Assembly: GCA_022453515.1 (NCBI GenBank)
Contig: JAJNNY010000003.1
Location: 186,001 to 250,000, forward strand
DNA length: 64,000 nt
Reading direction: 5' to 3'
From: Astrocystis sublimbata
Taxonomy: Eukaryota > Ascomycota > Sordariomycetes > Xylariales > Xylariaceae
Below are positions 24,796 through 35,712 of this stretch, piece by piece. The notes below the pieces were generated by a model. The model saw only the letters and a program-made list of their open reading frames with translations, was not told the origin of the DNA and did not search any database. The position numbers were made by a program, and so were the translations under genes. Numbering within the stretch: position 1 is the stretch's first letter; each line of letters opens with the position of its first letter.

Positions 24796-24809
24796 ACATA
24801 GTACTATGT
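24796..24809. promoter_or_regulatory. Perfect 14-base palindrome ACATAGTACTATGT
   Basis: A perfect palindrome, followed by a direct repeat of its TACTATGTTA half. It lies about 0.7 kb upstream of the flavin oxidase. A regulatory role is only a possibility. Confidence 0.2.
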
Positions 24810-25532
24810 TATACTATGTTAGTAGCAGCATCACGCGACGGTGGTCCAGCGTTGTTTATCGGAAGCGGCCAGTCTATCCGTGACAATGTCCCGATGTGAC
24901 CCCCGTGGGTGGTTCATCTTGGCATTTCCATCTGAGTTGAGCACAAGCCATCGAACGACGTCCGCCGTATGTTTTGCTCCGCGACTGCACGCAACGAATT
25001 CTGGAATGCCTTGAAGCCGTAAACAGACACACCATATTACTAACACATTTGTCGATCGTTAGTTGGTCACGACGCTTGGAAATCTTCGTGGACTTCACAC
25101 ATGACATGTTGAGAATTTGCTGAACTTATGTTCTTCATGATAACCCACGAGAGCAATTTCTACGGTGCATTAAGATTGCGATCTTGGCATCGTACGGTCC
25201 TCGAGTTCTTACACATGCTACATAATGCATGTTGCTGCAAGACTTGATGCCGACTGACCGTTTATAGGTGACCCCAGGTAAATCTGGGGCTGATCGCCTC
25301 AAAGCGGCAACATTGTGGATGCCGGCAATCGGGATGCTACCAGCCCCTCCAGTTAATGATGTAAATATCAATGTTCTACAGTTGATAGGAAAAGCAATAC
25401 CGAAGACAGCAAGGCACCTATGAGGTTATTTTGGAGTTATAAATTCACAGCATCGTTGCACATCAAGGTACTGTTTACATATCTTGGTCATCGCCTGAAC
25501 ACGTTTCCACGGTAGCGGATCGCTAACGCATC

Positions 25533-27056
25533 ATGATAGACTTCTTGAATTTAAGGTTGACCCTCAGTCTGGGTGTTGCTCTCCTTACCATTTGCGGGTT
25601 GGCAGAGTCAAGGATGGGCACAGCAGACAAGAGTGACTCCATCCTCATCATTGGTGGCGGCACATGGGGCACAAGTATTGGCCTGGAACTAGCGAGGGCC
25701 GGCTATAGCAATGTTTCCGTTCTCGATGGGTATGACATACCCAGCAGCATCGCAGCTGGCAATGATCTGAACAAAATCATGGAAGAAGGTAAACTCTGAT
25801 ACTTCCCCACCGTTTGGCACGGAAGCGATCTACTTTAGCATGTGACTAACAAGTCGATAGGCTCCCAGGGAGTGGCTGACACAGATTCAAAATATGCATG
25901 GAATCGCCTACATGAGATATGCACCGAGGCGTGGCTGAATGACCCAGTCTACAAACCGTACTATCATCGTACCGGCTATGTCATGGCTGCTTCATCGGAC
26001 GCGGCGTACGAGGCTGTATTGGGTGATATCGAGGGGCAAGAAAACGAATGGTCCAAAGTCGAGACTGCCGAGCAATTTCGGGCTACAATGCCCGAAGGCG
26101 TTCTTCAAGGAGACTTCGTGGGTTGGAAAGGTTTTGCAAAGTCAGGCAATGCCGGATGGGTATTCGCTGCCGGCGCCATCAGATCAGCTAGAGATGAGGC
26201 GGAGAGGCTCGGCGTCCAATTTATCACAGGCGAACAGGGTCTAGTGACAGAGCTACTATTCGCAGACGGGGCTTCTCGCAACAACGGCAGCGCCCCAGGA
26301 CCTGCAGCATTGTTGGGTGCGAAAAGTGCCGACGGAACAATCCATCGCGCTCACACAACTATTCTCTCCAACGGAGCCAATGCCGATCAACTTCTGGACT
26401 TGAAATTTCAGCTCCGACCAACAGCATGGACGAAGGCGCATATCAAAATGTCGGCTGAAGAGGCAATGTTGTATAAAGACCTTCCCGTCTTATTCAACAT
26501 CGAGAAAGGATTTTTCATGGAGCCGTCGGCCGAGACTCACGAGCTCAAGATCTGCGATGAGCATCCTGGCTACATCAACCCTATCTATGCGGACGACGAT
26601 TCGAAGACAATCATCGGGTCCATGCCTTTTGCCAAGCACCAGATTCCCCTCGAGGCCGAGGAAAGAGTTCGTGCTCTTCTGGGAGAGACGATGCCACAGC
26701 TTGCAGATCGCCCCTTTAGCTTTGCACGTATTTGCTGGGACGCGGATACGGTAGATCGATACCCGTTACTGGACTGGTATACTCCCGATCACGTCGGTGA
26801 CGGTGCGGAGGGTGGACGCTTCTTATTGGCGATAGGCGGAAGCGGGCACTCTTTTAAGACAATGCCAGCGATGGGCCAAGTAGTTCTAGAATTTCTTGAG
26901 GGCAGGGAGGATGATAGGACCAAGCGTGCATTTCGATGGCGCCCTGAGATAGCCGTGGATCGGAATTGGTGGGCTGTTCAGGACCGATGGGGCGCGCAAG
27001 GGAAGGTTATGGATTTCAATGATGTGAAAGGGTGGACATCTATTGGCGAAGCTTGA
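25533..27056 (+). CDS. FAD-dependent fructosyl-amino-acid/sarcosine oxidase-type enzyme, 483 aa
   Basis: Exons 25533-25788 and 25861-27056 join through a 72-base phase-1 intron, giving 483 residues. The FAD-binding Rossmann motif GGGTWG is at 41-46, preceded by SILII; AAGNDLNKIM follows near 74-83. The later segments HELKICDEHPGY, MPFAKHQIPLEAE, RICWDADTVDRYPLLD and LLAIGGSGHSF are the Amadoriase (fructosyl amine oxidase)/sarcosine oxidase signature. The Cys near residue 377 aligns with the one that binds FAD covalently in this family. These enzymes oxidise secondary amines of amino acids or Amadori products to imines with release of H2O2; related enzymes serve secondary metabolism. Unusually, the N-terminus (NLRLTLSLGVALLTICGLAES) looks like a signal peptide and the C-terminus (SIGEA) lacks the usual peroxisomal SKL. 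A start at Met28 would remove the hydrophobic segment. The exact substrate is unknown. Confidence 0.85.
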
Positions 27057-27188
27057 TTGCTTTATGATTGATATATCGTCACTCGTGTGGCATCTCTCTT
27101 CAAAGTTGCCATGATATTGCAATTCGAAGAGAGTAGAGTCCATTCCCTCCTTGTGATCAGTGTGTGTATTACTTGGCTTTGCTAAACA

Positions 27189-29439
27189 TTAAGTCGCAAT
27201 CTCATTGAAATTTGACACTCTCATTGCACACATGACAATTTTTGCGATGGCAAGGATTTTCTCTTCTTCAAACTTGCGCGCCACCAGCTGAAGGCCAACT
27301 GGCCCACCGTGGTATATCTCAGGGTCATCTGACATGTCAGTGAAGGACAGAGCTCATAGGGCACGTTCCGACTTACAGGCCTCCCAGTTCTTCCTATCCA
27401 ACTCATTAGAGGGTTGATAAGAACTATCAATCACGTCGACTTCCTTGTTTGCTTTGGTAACTGGAATTACAACAACGCTGTAGTTCAATAGGTTGATAGC
27501 TTCAGTGTACGCTAAGAATGAGGTTAGACAGTACACATGTGAAGACAGGGGCTTAGTTCGTCAACTCGTCTTACCAGTGTGGTAGTACATGCCAGGGATG
27601 ACAGCGGCATGCGGCGCCACAGGCATGATTACAGCGTCAACAACTTGCCCTGTGCGAGTATTAGAAGTGGTAGTAATTTGGTACTAGAGAGACTTGCCGT
27701 CTTCTCCAGCTGTAGAGTTCCAGTAGTCAGAGTATTCTGCCTCATACTGCAGGCCCTGCAGCGTTAGGTCTTGGTATTCGAGTAGATTCATTGGGTCTCT
27801 CAATTTAAAAGCGTCTTGCAAATCTGGGATGAGCGGTTCGCCCGAAAGATTCAGCTGTGTGTCTGCGCGAAGTCGAGTCAGTAAACTTCACACTACGATG
27901 TCACTGTTGCCAGTTGAAATACGTAACATAAATACAAGTTTATGAGCAAAATACTTACGGATATCATGTGCACCATCGGCTCCTAAAAAAGCAAGCTGCC
28001 AATAGCACGTCAGTAATCCCCCCCCCCCCCCCCCCCCCAAAATCGAACCACCTAAAAGGGGAGAGAGGGGGAAGGTCGGGCTTAGGCAATCTTCGAGCCA
28101 TGATTCTCGGGTTAGGTTCAAGACAACTTACATGTATTCCTCTCCCAATTGCCTGAAATGGCGGGTTCCAGTCGACAACCTGTCAAGTCATTCAGCCTAG
28201 TGAGTTTCATGTTCACGTCACCTCACTGGATTGTAAATGGAGACTCAAAACCCACTTTGTGTCCAGCGCCTCGAATCGCATCGACGATGATGTTCAGGCC
28301 ACGGGTGATTGGTGGATGCGGCTGAACAGTCCTATCTGTCCACAGTACGCCAGATTTCAAGGGTGTTGCACCATTCGGGGTCCCGTCAGGTTTAGCTCGC
28401 GATTCCCAATCCCTTGCAACCTCATCCCGAAAAGGCATGGGGACTACTGCAGGATCTCTAATCCATGGCTTGGTAGAGAGATCTGCTCGCAGCAATAGCT
28501 CTAGACCCTGCATCGAGGTACTGAGAATGCCAACAGTTGAGCGATAGGTGTTTTGTCCGGGATTGTTGTTTGCAACACAACGATATGAGAGTCTCTCTGG
28601 AGTTGGCTTCAAAGAGTATATGCCATTAAAAGCGGCAGGAATCCGTACAGAGCCTCCGATATCTGTCCCGAGGCCGAGAATACTCCCTCGAAGTGCTTGC
28701 AAAGCCCCCTCGCCGCCCGAAGAGCCACCGCATGAGAGATTTTGATTATGTGGATTCAGTGTCTCGCCGATGAGGTTATTTTTGGTCTCACCAAACAGGA
28801 GAGTTTGAGGTAAGCTGGTCTTGCAGTACAAGACGGCTCCCAGGGATAGAAGCTCCGTGGTGATTTGGCTCTCGATGTTGTGAGCTTGCTCGGGATCAGA
28901 GATGCCAAGGTTGCTGCCAATCCAGCCAATGTAACCCATGGTGGTGTCAACATCTTTGACATGGAACTGGTCTTTCAAGCTAATTGGCAACCCATGTAGT
29001 GGTCCCGTAGTCGACCCCTTCTTGGCAAACTGATCATCTAGCCAGGCTGCGCGATCTAGCGCTTGGTCGAAGAATACCTCATGAAGACAATTATTCTATG
29101 ACCATTGTTAGCTTTGGATGATCCCACATGAGACGATGGATACATGAGACTCACGATCTGATGGGCAACAGCAGCCGTCTTACAGAAGGCACTCGTCACT
29201 TGAACAGCTGTCAATCTGGCCGCACTGATGTCCTCAACGAGCTGAGTACTATCCTTCGAGATGATGGAGGTCACATTAGCGCCTAGAAACTTTCGGATAA
29301 AAGGGCCCGTAAGGTCTCTCTGCTCTTTGGCTTCCGCAAGATCTGTAGGGCTGAGTCTCCACTCGACGGGGATCTTTTCCAGAGTATTTGCTCTTTTGGC
29401 AGCGGCCAGGGCTTCCCATGATGCTAGAGGTACTCTCAT
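27189..29439 (-). CDS. Amidase-signature hydrolase, 574 aa, eight exons
   Basis: Exons from the 5' end: 29439-29155, 29095-28256, 28179-28132, 27995-27959, 27862-27698, 27649-27575, 27511-27377, 27328-27189. The frame closes at 574 residues, normal for fungal amidases. The start was chosen because SWEALAAAKRANTLEKIP is the usual N-terminal pattern; the frame stays open upstream. The catalytic Lys lies in GLPISLKDQF and the Ser-cisSer pair in GGSSGGEGALQALRGS, followed by GTDIGGSVRIPA and SLKPT. C-terminal AVIMPVAPHAAVIPGMYY and YHGGPVGLQLVARKF also fit. Such enzymes hydrolyse amides to acid and ammonia or amine. The intron after 27698 begins with GC instead of GT. The intron between 28132 and 27995 holds a poly-C run (poly-G in the transcript). 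The 3' end faces the flavin oxidase gene, 132 bases apart. Substrate unknown. Confidence 0.88.
28019..28038. repeat. Homopolymer run of C in an amidase intron
   Basis: About twenty consecutive C residues on the plus strand, inside an intron of the minus-strand amidase. The length may be inexact because of sequencing or assembly. Confidence 0.8.
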
Positions 29440-30235
29440 CGTGGGGACTGGCAGGTCAATATCGCACTTGTTGGCACCCTGTGCGGTAGTCTTTTCGGTT
29501 TTTCTAATTCCAGTGAGCGTACGGCAAGGTAGAAAAGGCCATAGGTGACGAAGAAAGGGGAAGGGGCAAGGAACTGTGATATAATCGAGCAACTTGTCGA
29601 TGGCCGATTCCTTTCTTATTGGGATGCCTGACATTCCCAACGATATATACACAGCTTTTCTGAGCTTCTCCATGCCTTAAATTAGCAATGGAACCTTACC
29701 CCGCTCCAGTAAATATGCTTGGGTTTCATGCAGGATGGCTGAGGCATACGTCACAGCTCTAGCTCCAACACAACGTTGATGATGGCATCCACCACTATCA
29801 GACCAAATTGTCATCTTTGATATAAGTCTTAACGAAGAAAGACCCGGGTCAAGAGAGCGGATGGACGGGATGGGAAATTACAAATTTTTAAAATGCTCCC
29901 GAACCCAAGATGTGCATGCTTCTCCTTCTAACCCCCTAGCTGCTCTAAGCATTCTCGCGTGTCAGGGTCATCGTCATGAAGCTATATTCCGGCTAGATTA
30001 TCGAATCGCGTCGTCAACGAGAGGTCATCGAGGCTGTCTATAAGAAGGAAAACAAAAACGAATAGAATAGATAAATGACATTTTGTTCCCTTTGAAGTGG
30101 CAGTGCGGGCGCGATATGGCACAGCGTATTGGGCTGTAATACTTATCGCTAAAGGTAATCAGTTACCTGACAGTCATAGACGTACTCCCAAGGCTTGTGA
30201 AGTATTCAACGCTCACATACTGCACCAAAATCTTT
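29440..30235. other. Spacer upstream of the amidase
   Basis: The amidase frame stays open to about 29673 without family-like sequence, so I treat that part as leader. No other gene is visible up to the 3' end of the small secreted protein. Confidence 0.35.
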
Positions 30236-30955
30236 TCAGAAAGCTTCGCTAGCATCTACAGTGAAATCATACGGCGGTCGCTCGCGCGCCCAGTCCGTTA
30301 CCGCGATAGCAGTCCAGTTCTTTGGTCCACCACTATTCAAGAGGAGTGTTAGCCCATGTCGATTGTACAACAATTCAGTCTCCTGCTGGGGTGACATTAA
30401 CATACGCAGTTGAAAACACAAGGTTGATAGCGATATGCGCCTGCGCGAATGCCTCCTGGGGCACTATCCTTGCCGACACGGAGCTGCCGGCTTCCGTGAT
30501 GTTCGGATCTGTGGCGCATTCCTTGTACTCCGAGGCAAGGGGCCTTCCGGCTCCATCTCCCTCGCAGCGTGCGCTAAAGGCCGGCACATAGTTATCTGAT
30601 CCCGGGATTCCAATACCGGAACCTGAAACGGTGAAGGCTAGAATTGAGGTGATTAGCAAGCGTCATTACAATTTCTGGGCATTTTATCTATAGAATGATC
30701 CATGACTACTGCCAGTCGTAGACTCAGGAGCACAGTCATCCATCGCCCCCAAAAGATAACAAAAGAGAAAGGGCGAAAAGACTTACTATACCAGCTGGTG
30801 ATGGGCGCAGCCGGGTTGCCGTGAGAGAGCCCGGCTTGCCACTGCGTCACGTCCCAATTGTAGACAGCATCGGCGCTGTGGACAGCCTTTTGGATAACGC
30901 CCCCTCGAACAGCGGAGGCAGCGATGAGGAGAAACCCAGTTGGGATGAGATGCAT
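30236..30955 (-). CDS. Small secreted protein, 165 aa, unknown function
   Basis: Exons 30955-30787, 30637-30406 and 30332-30236 join through GTAAGT/TAG and GTATGT/TAG introns into 165 residues. The ATG gives MHLIPTGFLLIAASAVRGG, a short hydrophobic signal peptide. The mature part starts near AVYNWDVTQWQAG and contains two cysteines (RCEGD, KECAT) that could pair, plus possible N-glycosylation sites (NIT, NWT). It ends DFTVDASEAF. It resembles in style the many small extracellular proteins of plant- and insect-associated ascomycetes, but I cannot name a family. It is encoded on the same strand as the amidase, about 0.8 kb downstream on the map of the amidase start, with its own promoter region. 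Confidence 0.7.
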
Positions 30956-33831
30956 CACGGAATGAAAGGTGCAGGTTAGAGCGGCACCTTGTGAGGACAC
31001 ACTCTGATAGAGAACTCTCGTTGGAAAAATTCTAGTTGGGTGTTGTAATGCATTATTATTATCTCTTTGGGCAGGCTGATGTGATGGATGCATGTATCAC
31101 TCCAGTACCCAAGAGCATCCAAACAATATACCACTTTTCTTAGCCTATTCGGGCATTATCACCTTTGATTCATCAATGCAACATTGCACTCTGTATGGGG
31201 CCATTGAGCTGCATGAATACGAATAGACCCTGCGTCAGAGCCTTGAGTGCATCCAATAATTAACTATCTGTCCGTTTAGCATTGGCGAGTGCAAGCGAGG
31301 TTGAGCCTTACTATGTTTAGATTTCAAAAGCCATATAAAATATTTACACATGACCGGCCAGCTACCCAAGTTGCTGTGAATTGATTACCGATGCATTGCT
31401 GGACGTTTGGCGGACCTATTTGTAAGGCGGAGAGACTCAGAGAAGTGGCACAACGACTTTCAATAACACCAGACGCCAAGAACCAAGCCCGCAACTCGGC
31501 AGCAACCATGCCGTCCATTTCCGTCCATTCTAAGTCAACACTCCATGGAACCGGCAGGTTAAACTTGGACAGATAAGCATCGGAACAGCGGTCAAGTCCG
31601 TTACGAGTCAACTCGAAGCAATCACATAAGGGTGCACGCATCTACTCTACTGAGGGCTATCGAATAGCTAGAGTGACAACTATAATTGCCATCATCTACA
31701 TGAAACCAACCCCACTGGTTCGCGTAAAGGCGTGTTTGGATGCAACAGGACAAGGGAAAGGCTGCGGAACAACTCCTGTATTAATTGTTATCACCCGCCT
31801 CAAGAGTTTGAATTGTACGAATCGATTACTTAATTGCTTGATAGCTTGCATTCGGTACTTAGGCACTTCGATGGCAAGCGGAAACGATACGTGAATAGTT
31901 CTCTCTACTCGTACTTATATTCGTCCCCTTAGTCGGACATAACGTAAAAAGGCTCGGACCATGATGTATACTTAAGTAGGTATGTATCACTGCAGTGGGA
32001 TTGGTCTCACCCGTTCCGATGGTGCCGGTTTGCTTTCACTTTAATGGACAAAGCTCATCGCATCCTGGATGCCTGGGTGTATTGATATTGTTTACATGGT
32101 ACCTATTACTACTTGTAGATTAGGTAGTCTCTCTTCGTTTTCGTCTTGGCGTTTCCCTTCTCCGCCCTCGGCTCATCCCGGCAGATCCGCCATATTGGTC
32201 GCGAATAGCGGCTCTGAGAAAACTACCTAGGTGCTGTACGGTACGGTACATGTGCATCTCATGCAGCATACGTGGGTGGATATGCAAGGTAAAGACTACT
32301 ACCTACCTAAGGTACCTAGGTATCTGGCGACCGAAGCCCGTGGTGCACATTCGAGCTCACACAAATGAAGGCGGGAATTGCAACGAGTTGAGTGAGACTC
32401 AAACGGATAGTATAAGTATTGCAAACTACTGAAATATTCTACCAGCTTCCGAGGTGTTAGTAAGTAGGTACTTATATACCTCAGGTTATTTACCTACTAC
32501 TAGGTAGTACCTATGTCCATTACCTATGTCCATGATGTACGTGTAGGTGGGGAGGTGCCTATGCAGGTGTGCGCATCACCCCACATCCATCCACGATCCG
32601 TCCTTAGGTACTTTGTAGAACCTTACCTAGCATATAACCAACCTTGTTTCGCATCCAATCCGTACATGCCTTCTTTGTCACTGGACTCAGGCCCTTGCAC
32701 ACCGACGGGAGATATACCTACCGCCCCGGTAGAGCCGGCAGTCTCTGACGACGACGTCGTCCAATCCGCAGAGCACGGTTTTGATTCGTCTGATATCATT
32801 CGAAAAGCAACGCAGGGCGACGGTGCAACAGCGCCAGCGACTCAGCTGCTAGCGATTGCAGCTAGCGGGCCCCAAGCACGCAAGCAACGCAAAGCACGCA
32901 AGGCACGCCCTCACAAGCGTCATCCATCGCATTGGCACTCGGGCCAATAGAGCACCAACCCTGCTGCCGGGCGAGCCAGGGGGCTACGCCATGGGCCATG
33001 GCAGGACCGAGCAGGACCACGCTGCTGGCGCGGCTGCTGGGGCAAGACATGGCCCAAGCCATGGCCCGCTGCTTTCGGTAATGATTCATCAGATAATCGG
33101 GCCTCCTTGTCTGCTAGGTAGACTGCCACTCACCCACTCGAGCCGCTGCTCCCACGCCCACGCACGCCCACGCGCAAGCGCGGCCGCCTTGTGTTTTGCA
33201 TTTTCTAATCTAACGCACGCACGTCTTGGGTAGTGCTTATCAGAGATCTGGCAGTACAGCAGCTAACGCGCCAATACCAAAGAACAAGGAGATCTGAGGG
33301 AACACGGCCGATAGCTATGGAGCTATATATCGACCATCTATCGCCCCGTCGCTTTTCTTATCAATCTTCGATCGATCTGACCGTCTGCCTAGGTATCTAG
33401 TCGAACTTGCCGAGCTCGCCTAACTCCTGCCTGTAGGTAGGTATAGTACTAATATACCATCTTTCTGGTCATCCATCCATCTCGGGGCGCTGTCCTGTCC
33501 TGTCCGTTGTCCCACGCTTGCCCGTCCCACGATTTCACGACCGGGCCAAACAGATATTTCGGCGAACCTGGGGACGCGAAGAGGTGTCACTATCTGGATA
33601 TTCTCCCCCCCAACAGCCAAAACTGCGTCTTGTGGTCGAGCTTGCTTGCTTGCTGTGGGCCGTTGAGCCACGTGGACCGATATCGCCGAATGCCATGACC
33701 GCTTCCATCTCGTTCACAACACTCTTCCTCTGCTTCTGCTGTACAAGGTCGTGACCGTGACCGTGACCAAGCAAGGCCCGCCTGCGCCGAAGTTGACCTT
33801 CCTCGTCCGGCCCATCCATCCACATCTTAAC
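30956..33831. other. 2.9-kb spacer without a supportable gene
   Basis: A 105-codon minus-strand frame at 31324-31641 is the only sizeable ATG frame in the first part; it has five cysteines but no signal peptide or known domain. The region 31970-33450 is crowded with CCTAGGTA-type motifs. A plus-strand frame at 32513-32950 ends in an Arg/Lys/His-rich low-complexity tail. Neither is convincing. The last 400 bases are the likely leader of the sugar isomerase gene. Confidence 0.35.
31970..32640. repeat. Dense CCTAGGTA/ACCTACC motif region
   Basis: Repeated copies such as AAGTAGGTATGT, ACTACCTAGGTG, CTACCTACCTAAGGTACC, TAGTAAGTAGGTAC and TACTAGGTAGTACC are spread over about 650 bases, upstream of the sugar isomerase gene. 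Confidence 0.6.
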
Positions 33832-35079
33832 ATGGTCGAGCACCACCCTGTTCACAATAGCGAGGTTTATCTATTAGGATTAGCCCCTCGCCCCTCTGTG
33901 CCGCCGCCGTCTCCCCCGTCACCTTTGACGCCCACGGATGCCGGCCCCAGCACGCCCATCGAGCATCTCTGCCTCGACAGCGCGAGCGCAGCCGAAGATG
34001 TCGCCGAGGAAGTGAACGCGACAGCGAAGCGACGAGTCGCTGGCGCCATCCATGTCCTCAACACCGAGGCCACAGCTCTGCGGAGCCTGACGCAGCTCTA
34101 CAAAACCGATGCCACGGCAGCCGACGGATTCGACGCCGCGGTGGACGCCATAGTGCGGCAGTGCGAGGCCAAGGGCAAGCTCGTCGTCACCGGCGTCGGT
34201 AAATCGGGCCACATCGGCAAGAAGCTGGTCGCGACCTTCAACAGCCTCGGCCTGCCGTCGACCTTCCTGCACCCGACCGAGGCGCTCCATGGCGACCTCG
34301 GCAAAGTCAGCCGACGCGACGCCGTCCTTTTCATCACCTTTTCCGGCAAGACGGCCGAGCTCCTCGCGCTGCTACCGCACGTCGACCCGACGCTGCCTGT
34401 TATTGTGCTCACCGCACACGCCCAGCCGCAGGACTGCGAACTCATCCGCTGCCGACCGGGAGCTATATTGCTCCCGGCGCCCATTCACGAGTCCGAGACT
34501 GTCTCGTTCGGTATCTCGGCCCCGACCACTTCCACCACCGTCGCGCTTGCAATCGGCGACGCCCTCGCTGTCGTCGTCTCCCAGGAGCTACACGCGAGCG
34601 TACCCTCTGTCTTCGCACGGAATCACCCTGGCGGTGCCATTGGCGCCGCTTTCCGTAAGCAGCCTGGCACAATGCGCGAGCTCGCCGTGCCTATCACTGA
34701 CATATTCTCCCTCCGGGGCTCGGCTACCGAGCTCTACGGCGCGGACGTCCTGAAGGCGGGATATGAATCTCCCTCGGGCTGGGTTTGTGTGGGCGATGCG
34801 CTCGCGTGCCCGGTCCGCATTCGCGGGCTCCACACCGCGCTCATGACGAAGCAGCTCGCTGAATGTGATGACCTGCTAGTCCCGCGGAGCGAGTGGATCA
34901 ACATGGGCGCCAACACTCGCATCGCGCAAGCGGCGCGCTGGATTCAGGATCCCCTGATGTCGGCAGATTATGGCGAGGTGGTGTGTGGTACAGACTCCAT
35001 TCTGGCTGTCGTGGACGAAGAGGGCGATGTGGTGGGTGTTCTCGAAGCTGGGGAGCTGCTGCGGTGGCGTGAATCGTGA
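33832..35079 (+). CDS. SIS-domain sugar-phosphate isomerase, KpsF/GutQ (arabinose-5-phosphate isomerase) type, 415 aa
   Basis: A single-exon gene of 415 residues when started at the ATG at 33832; the frame is open 81 bases further up but lacks conserved sequence there. After a Pro-rich N-terminus (residues 18-42), the SIS domain spans about 75-275: VVTGVGKSGHIGKKL (near 118-132), LHPTEALHGDLG (146-157), FITFSGKTAELL (168-178) and RNHPGGAIG (263-271). These are the KpsF/GutQ signatures; in bacteria the enzyme interconverts ribulose- and arabinose-5-phosphate for KDO synthesis. The C-terminal 130 residues replace the usual CBS pair with a divergent segment that ends in VVDEEGDVVGVLEAGELLRW, recognisably CBS-like. 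Fungi have no KDO-lipopolysaccharide, so the physiological substrate is open. Codons are markedly GC-rich. Cytosolic; no targeting signal seen. Confidence 0.88.
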   Translation: MVEHHPVHNSEVYLLGLAPRPSVPPPSPPSPLTPTDAGPSTPIEHLCLDSASAAEDVAEEVNATAKRRVAGAIHVLNTEATALRSLTQLYKTDATAADGFDAAVDAIVRQCEAKGKLVVTGVGKSGHIGKKLVATFNSLGLPSTFLHPTEALHGDLGKVSRRDAVLFITFSGKTAELLALLPHVDPTLPVIVLTAHAQPQDCELIRCRPGAILLPAPIHESETVSFGISAPTTSTTVALAIGDALAVVVSQELHASVPSVFARNHPGGAIGAAFRKQPGTMRELAVPITDIFSLRGSATELYGADVLKAGYESPSGWVCVGDALACPVRIRGLHTALMTKQLAECDDLLVPRSEWINMGANTRIAQAARWIQDPLMSADYGEVVCGTDSILAVVDEEGDVVGVLEAGELLRWRES

Positions 35080-35712
35080 GAGAGTGCACCTGCCCGTTCC
35101 ACGGCTCTGGCTTATGATTCTGCTTTTGGGAAATGAAAACCAGAATCTGTGCATGGATGGCATCGGGTGTGAAAGAGGCGAATCCCTTTTCTTATGATTG
35201 AATGACTGAACATAGCAGCCGCTTATCATAGCGTCGCGGTTGGCAAAACGTGAATAGAAAAAAAAAGAGCCAGTTTGGCCGGGGTCGCCACCGATCTCAT
35301 CCCATCTCATTAGAGGGCATTCTCTCATCAATTAGCTTGGTGCCTTGCTCTTTTCTTCTCTTGGATCGAGGTCCTACTGTGCCCTCCGAGAGTGACGGTT
35401 AAGATATCAGACCTCGATGTCTATCAGATCACGTTGTCACGGGTTGAATGAAAAAAAAAATGAGCATTCACTAGCTGACACAGTCTCCAGATATCTGCCT
35501 CTCAATATTAAGTTCCCTAACCGGTGATGCAGCATTCCCCAAACGCCACGATGATCCTAACGCCGCCTTGACCAGGGAATCATACCATAACAATGATGCT
35601 TATATATATATACAAAAGTCCATGATTAAGTCTGTCGCTAACGCCTTTATCCTCGCTTTCTCAAGTTTTACATCCATATTCCCGAGGATGATCATATTCC
35701 AGAGCAGGCAGT
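35080..35712. other. Spacer between convergent genes
   Basis: Holds the 3' ends of the sugar isomerase and the MARVEL-like gene. Two A-runs (35257, 35451) and a short TA run (35603) occur; no gene seen. Confidence 0.4.

Larger units (their letters stand above)
22878..25532. other. 2.7-kb AT-leaning stretch without a supportable gene
   Basis: No credible coding region was found on either strand. The 23,560-24,200 part is rich in TA steps and stop codons, as in decayed repeats of fungi with repeat-induced point mutation, but no transposon protein fragment is legible. Short frames at 24419-24670 and 25135-25371 have no recognisable content. Two palindromes are noted separately. The last 100-200 bases should be the promoter of the flavin oxidase. 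Confidence 0.35.

Noticed and set aside
28223..28255. Continuation of the amidase frame past 28256
   Set aside because: Splicing at GTGGGT restores the family sequence AGHKVVDWNPP; the read-through does not.
31324..31641. 105-codon minus-strand frame with five cysteines
   Set aside because: No signal peptide, no known motif and no supporting neighbour; kept only as a possibility.
32513..32950. 145-codon plus-strand frame upstream of the sugar isomerase
   Set aside because: It starts inside motif repeats and ends in Arg/Lys/His low complexity; no family-like part.
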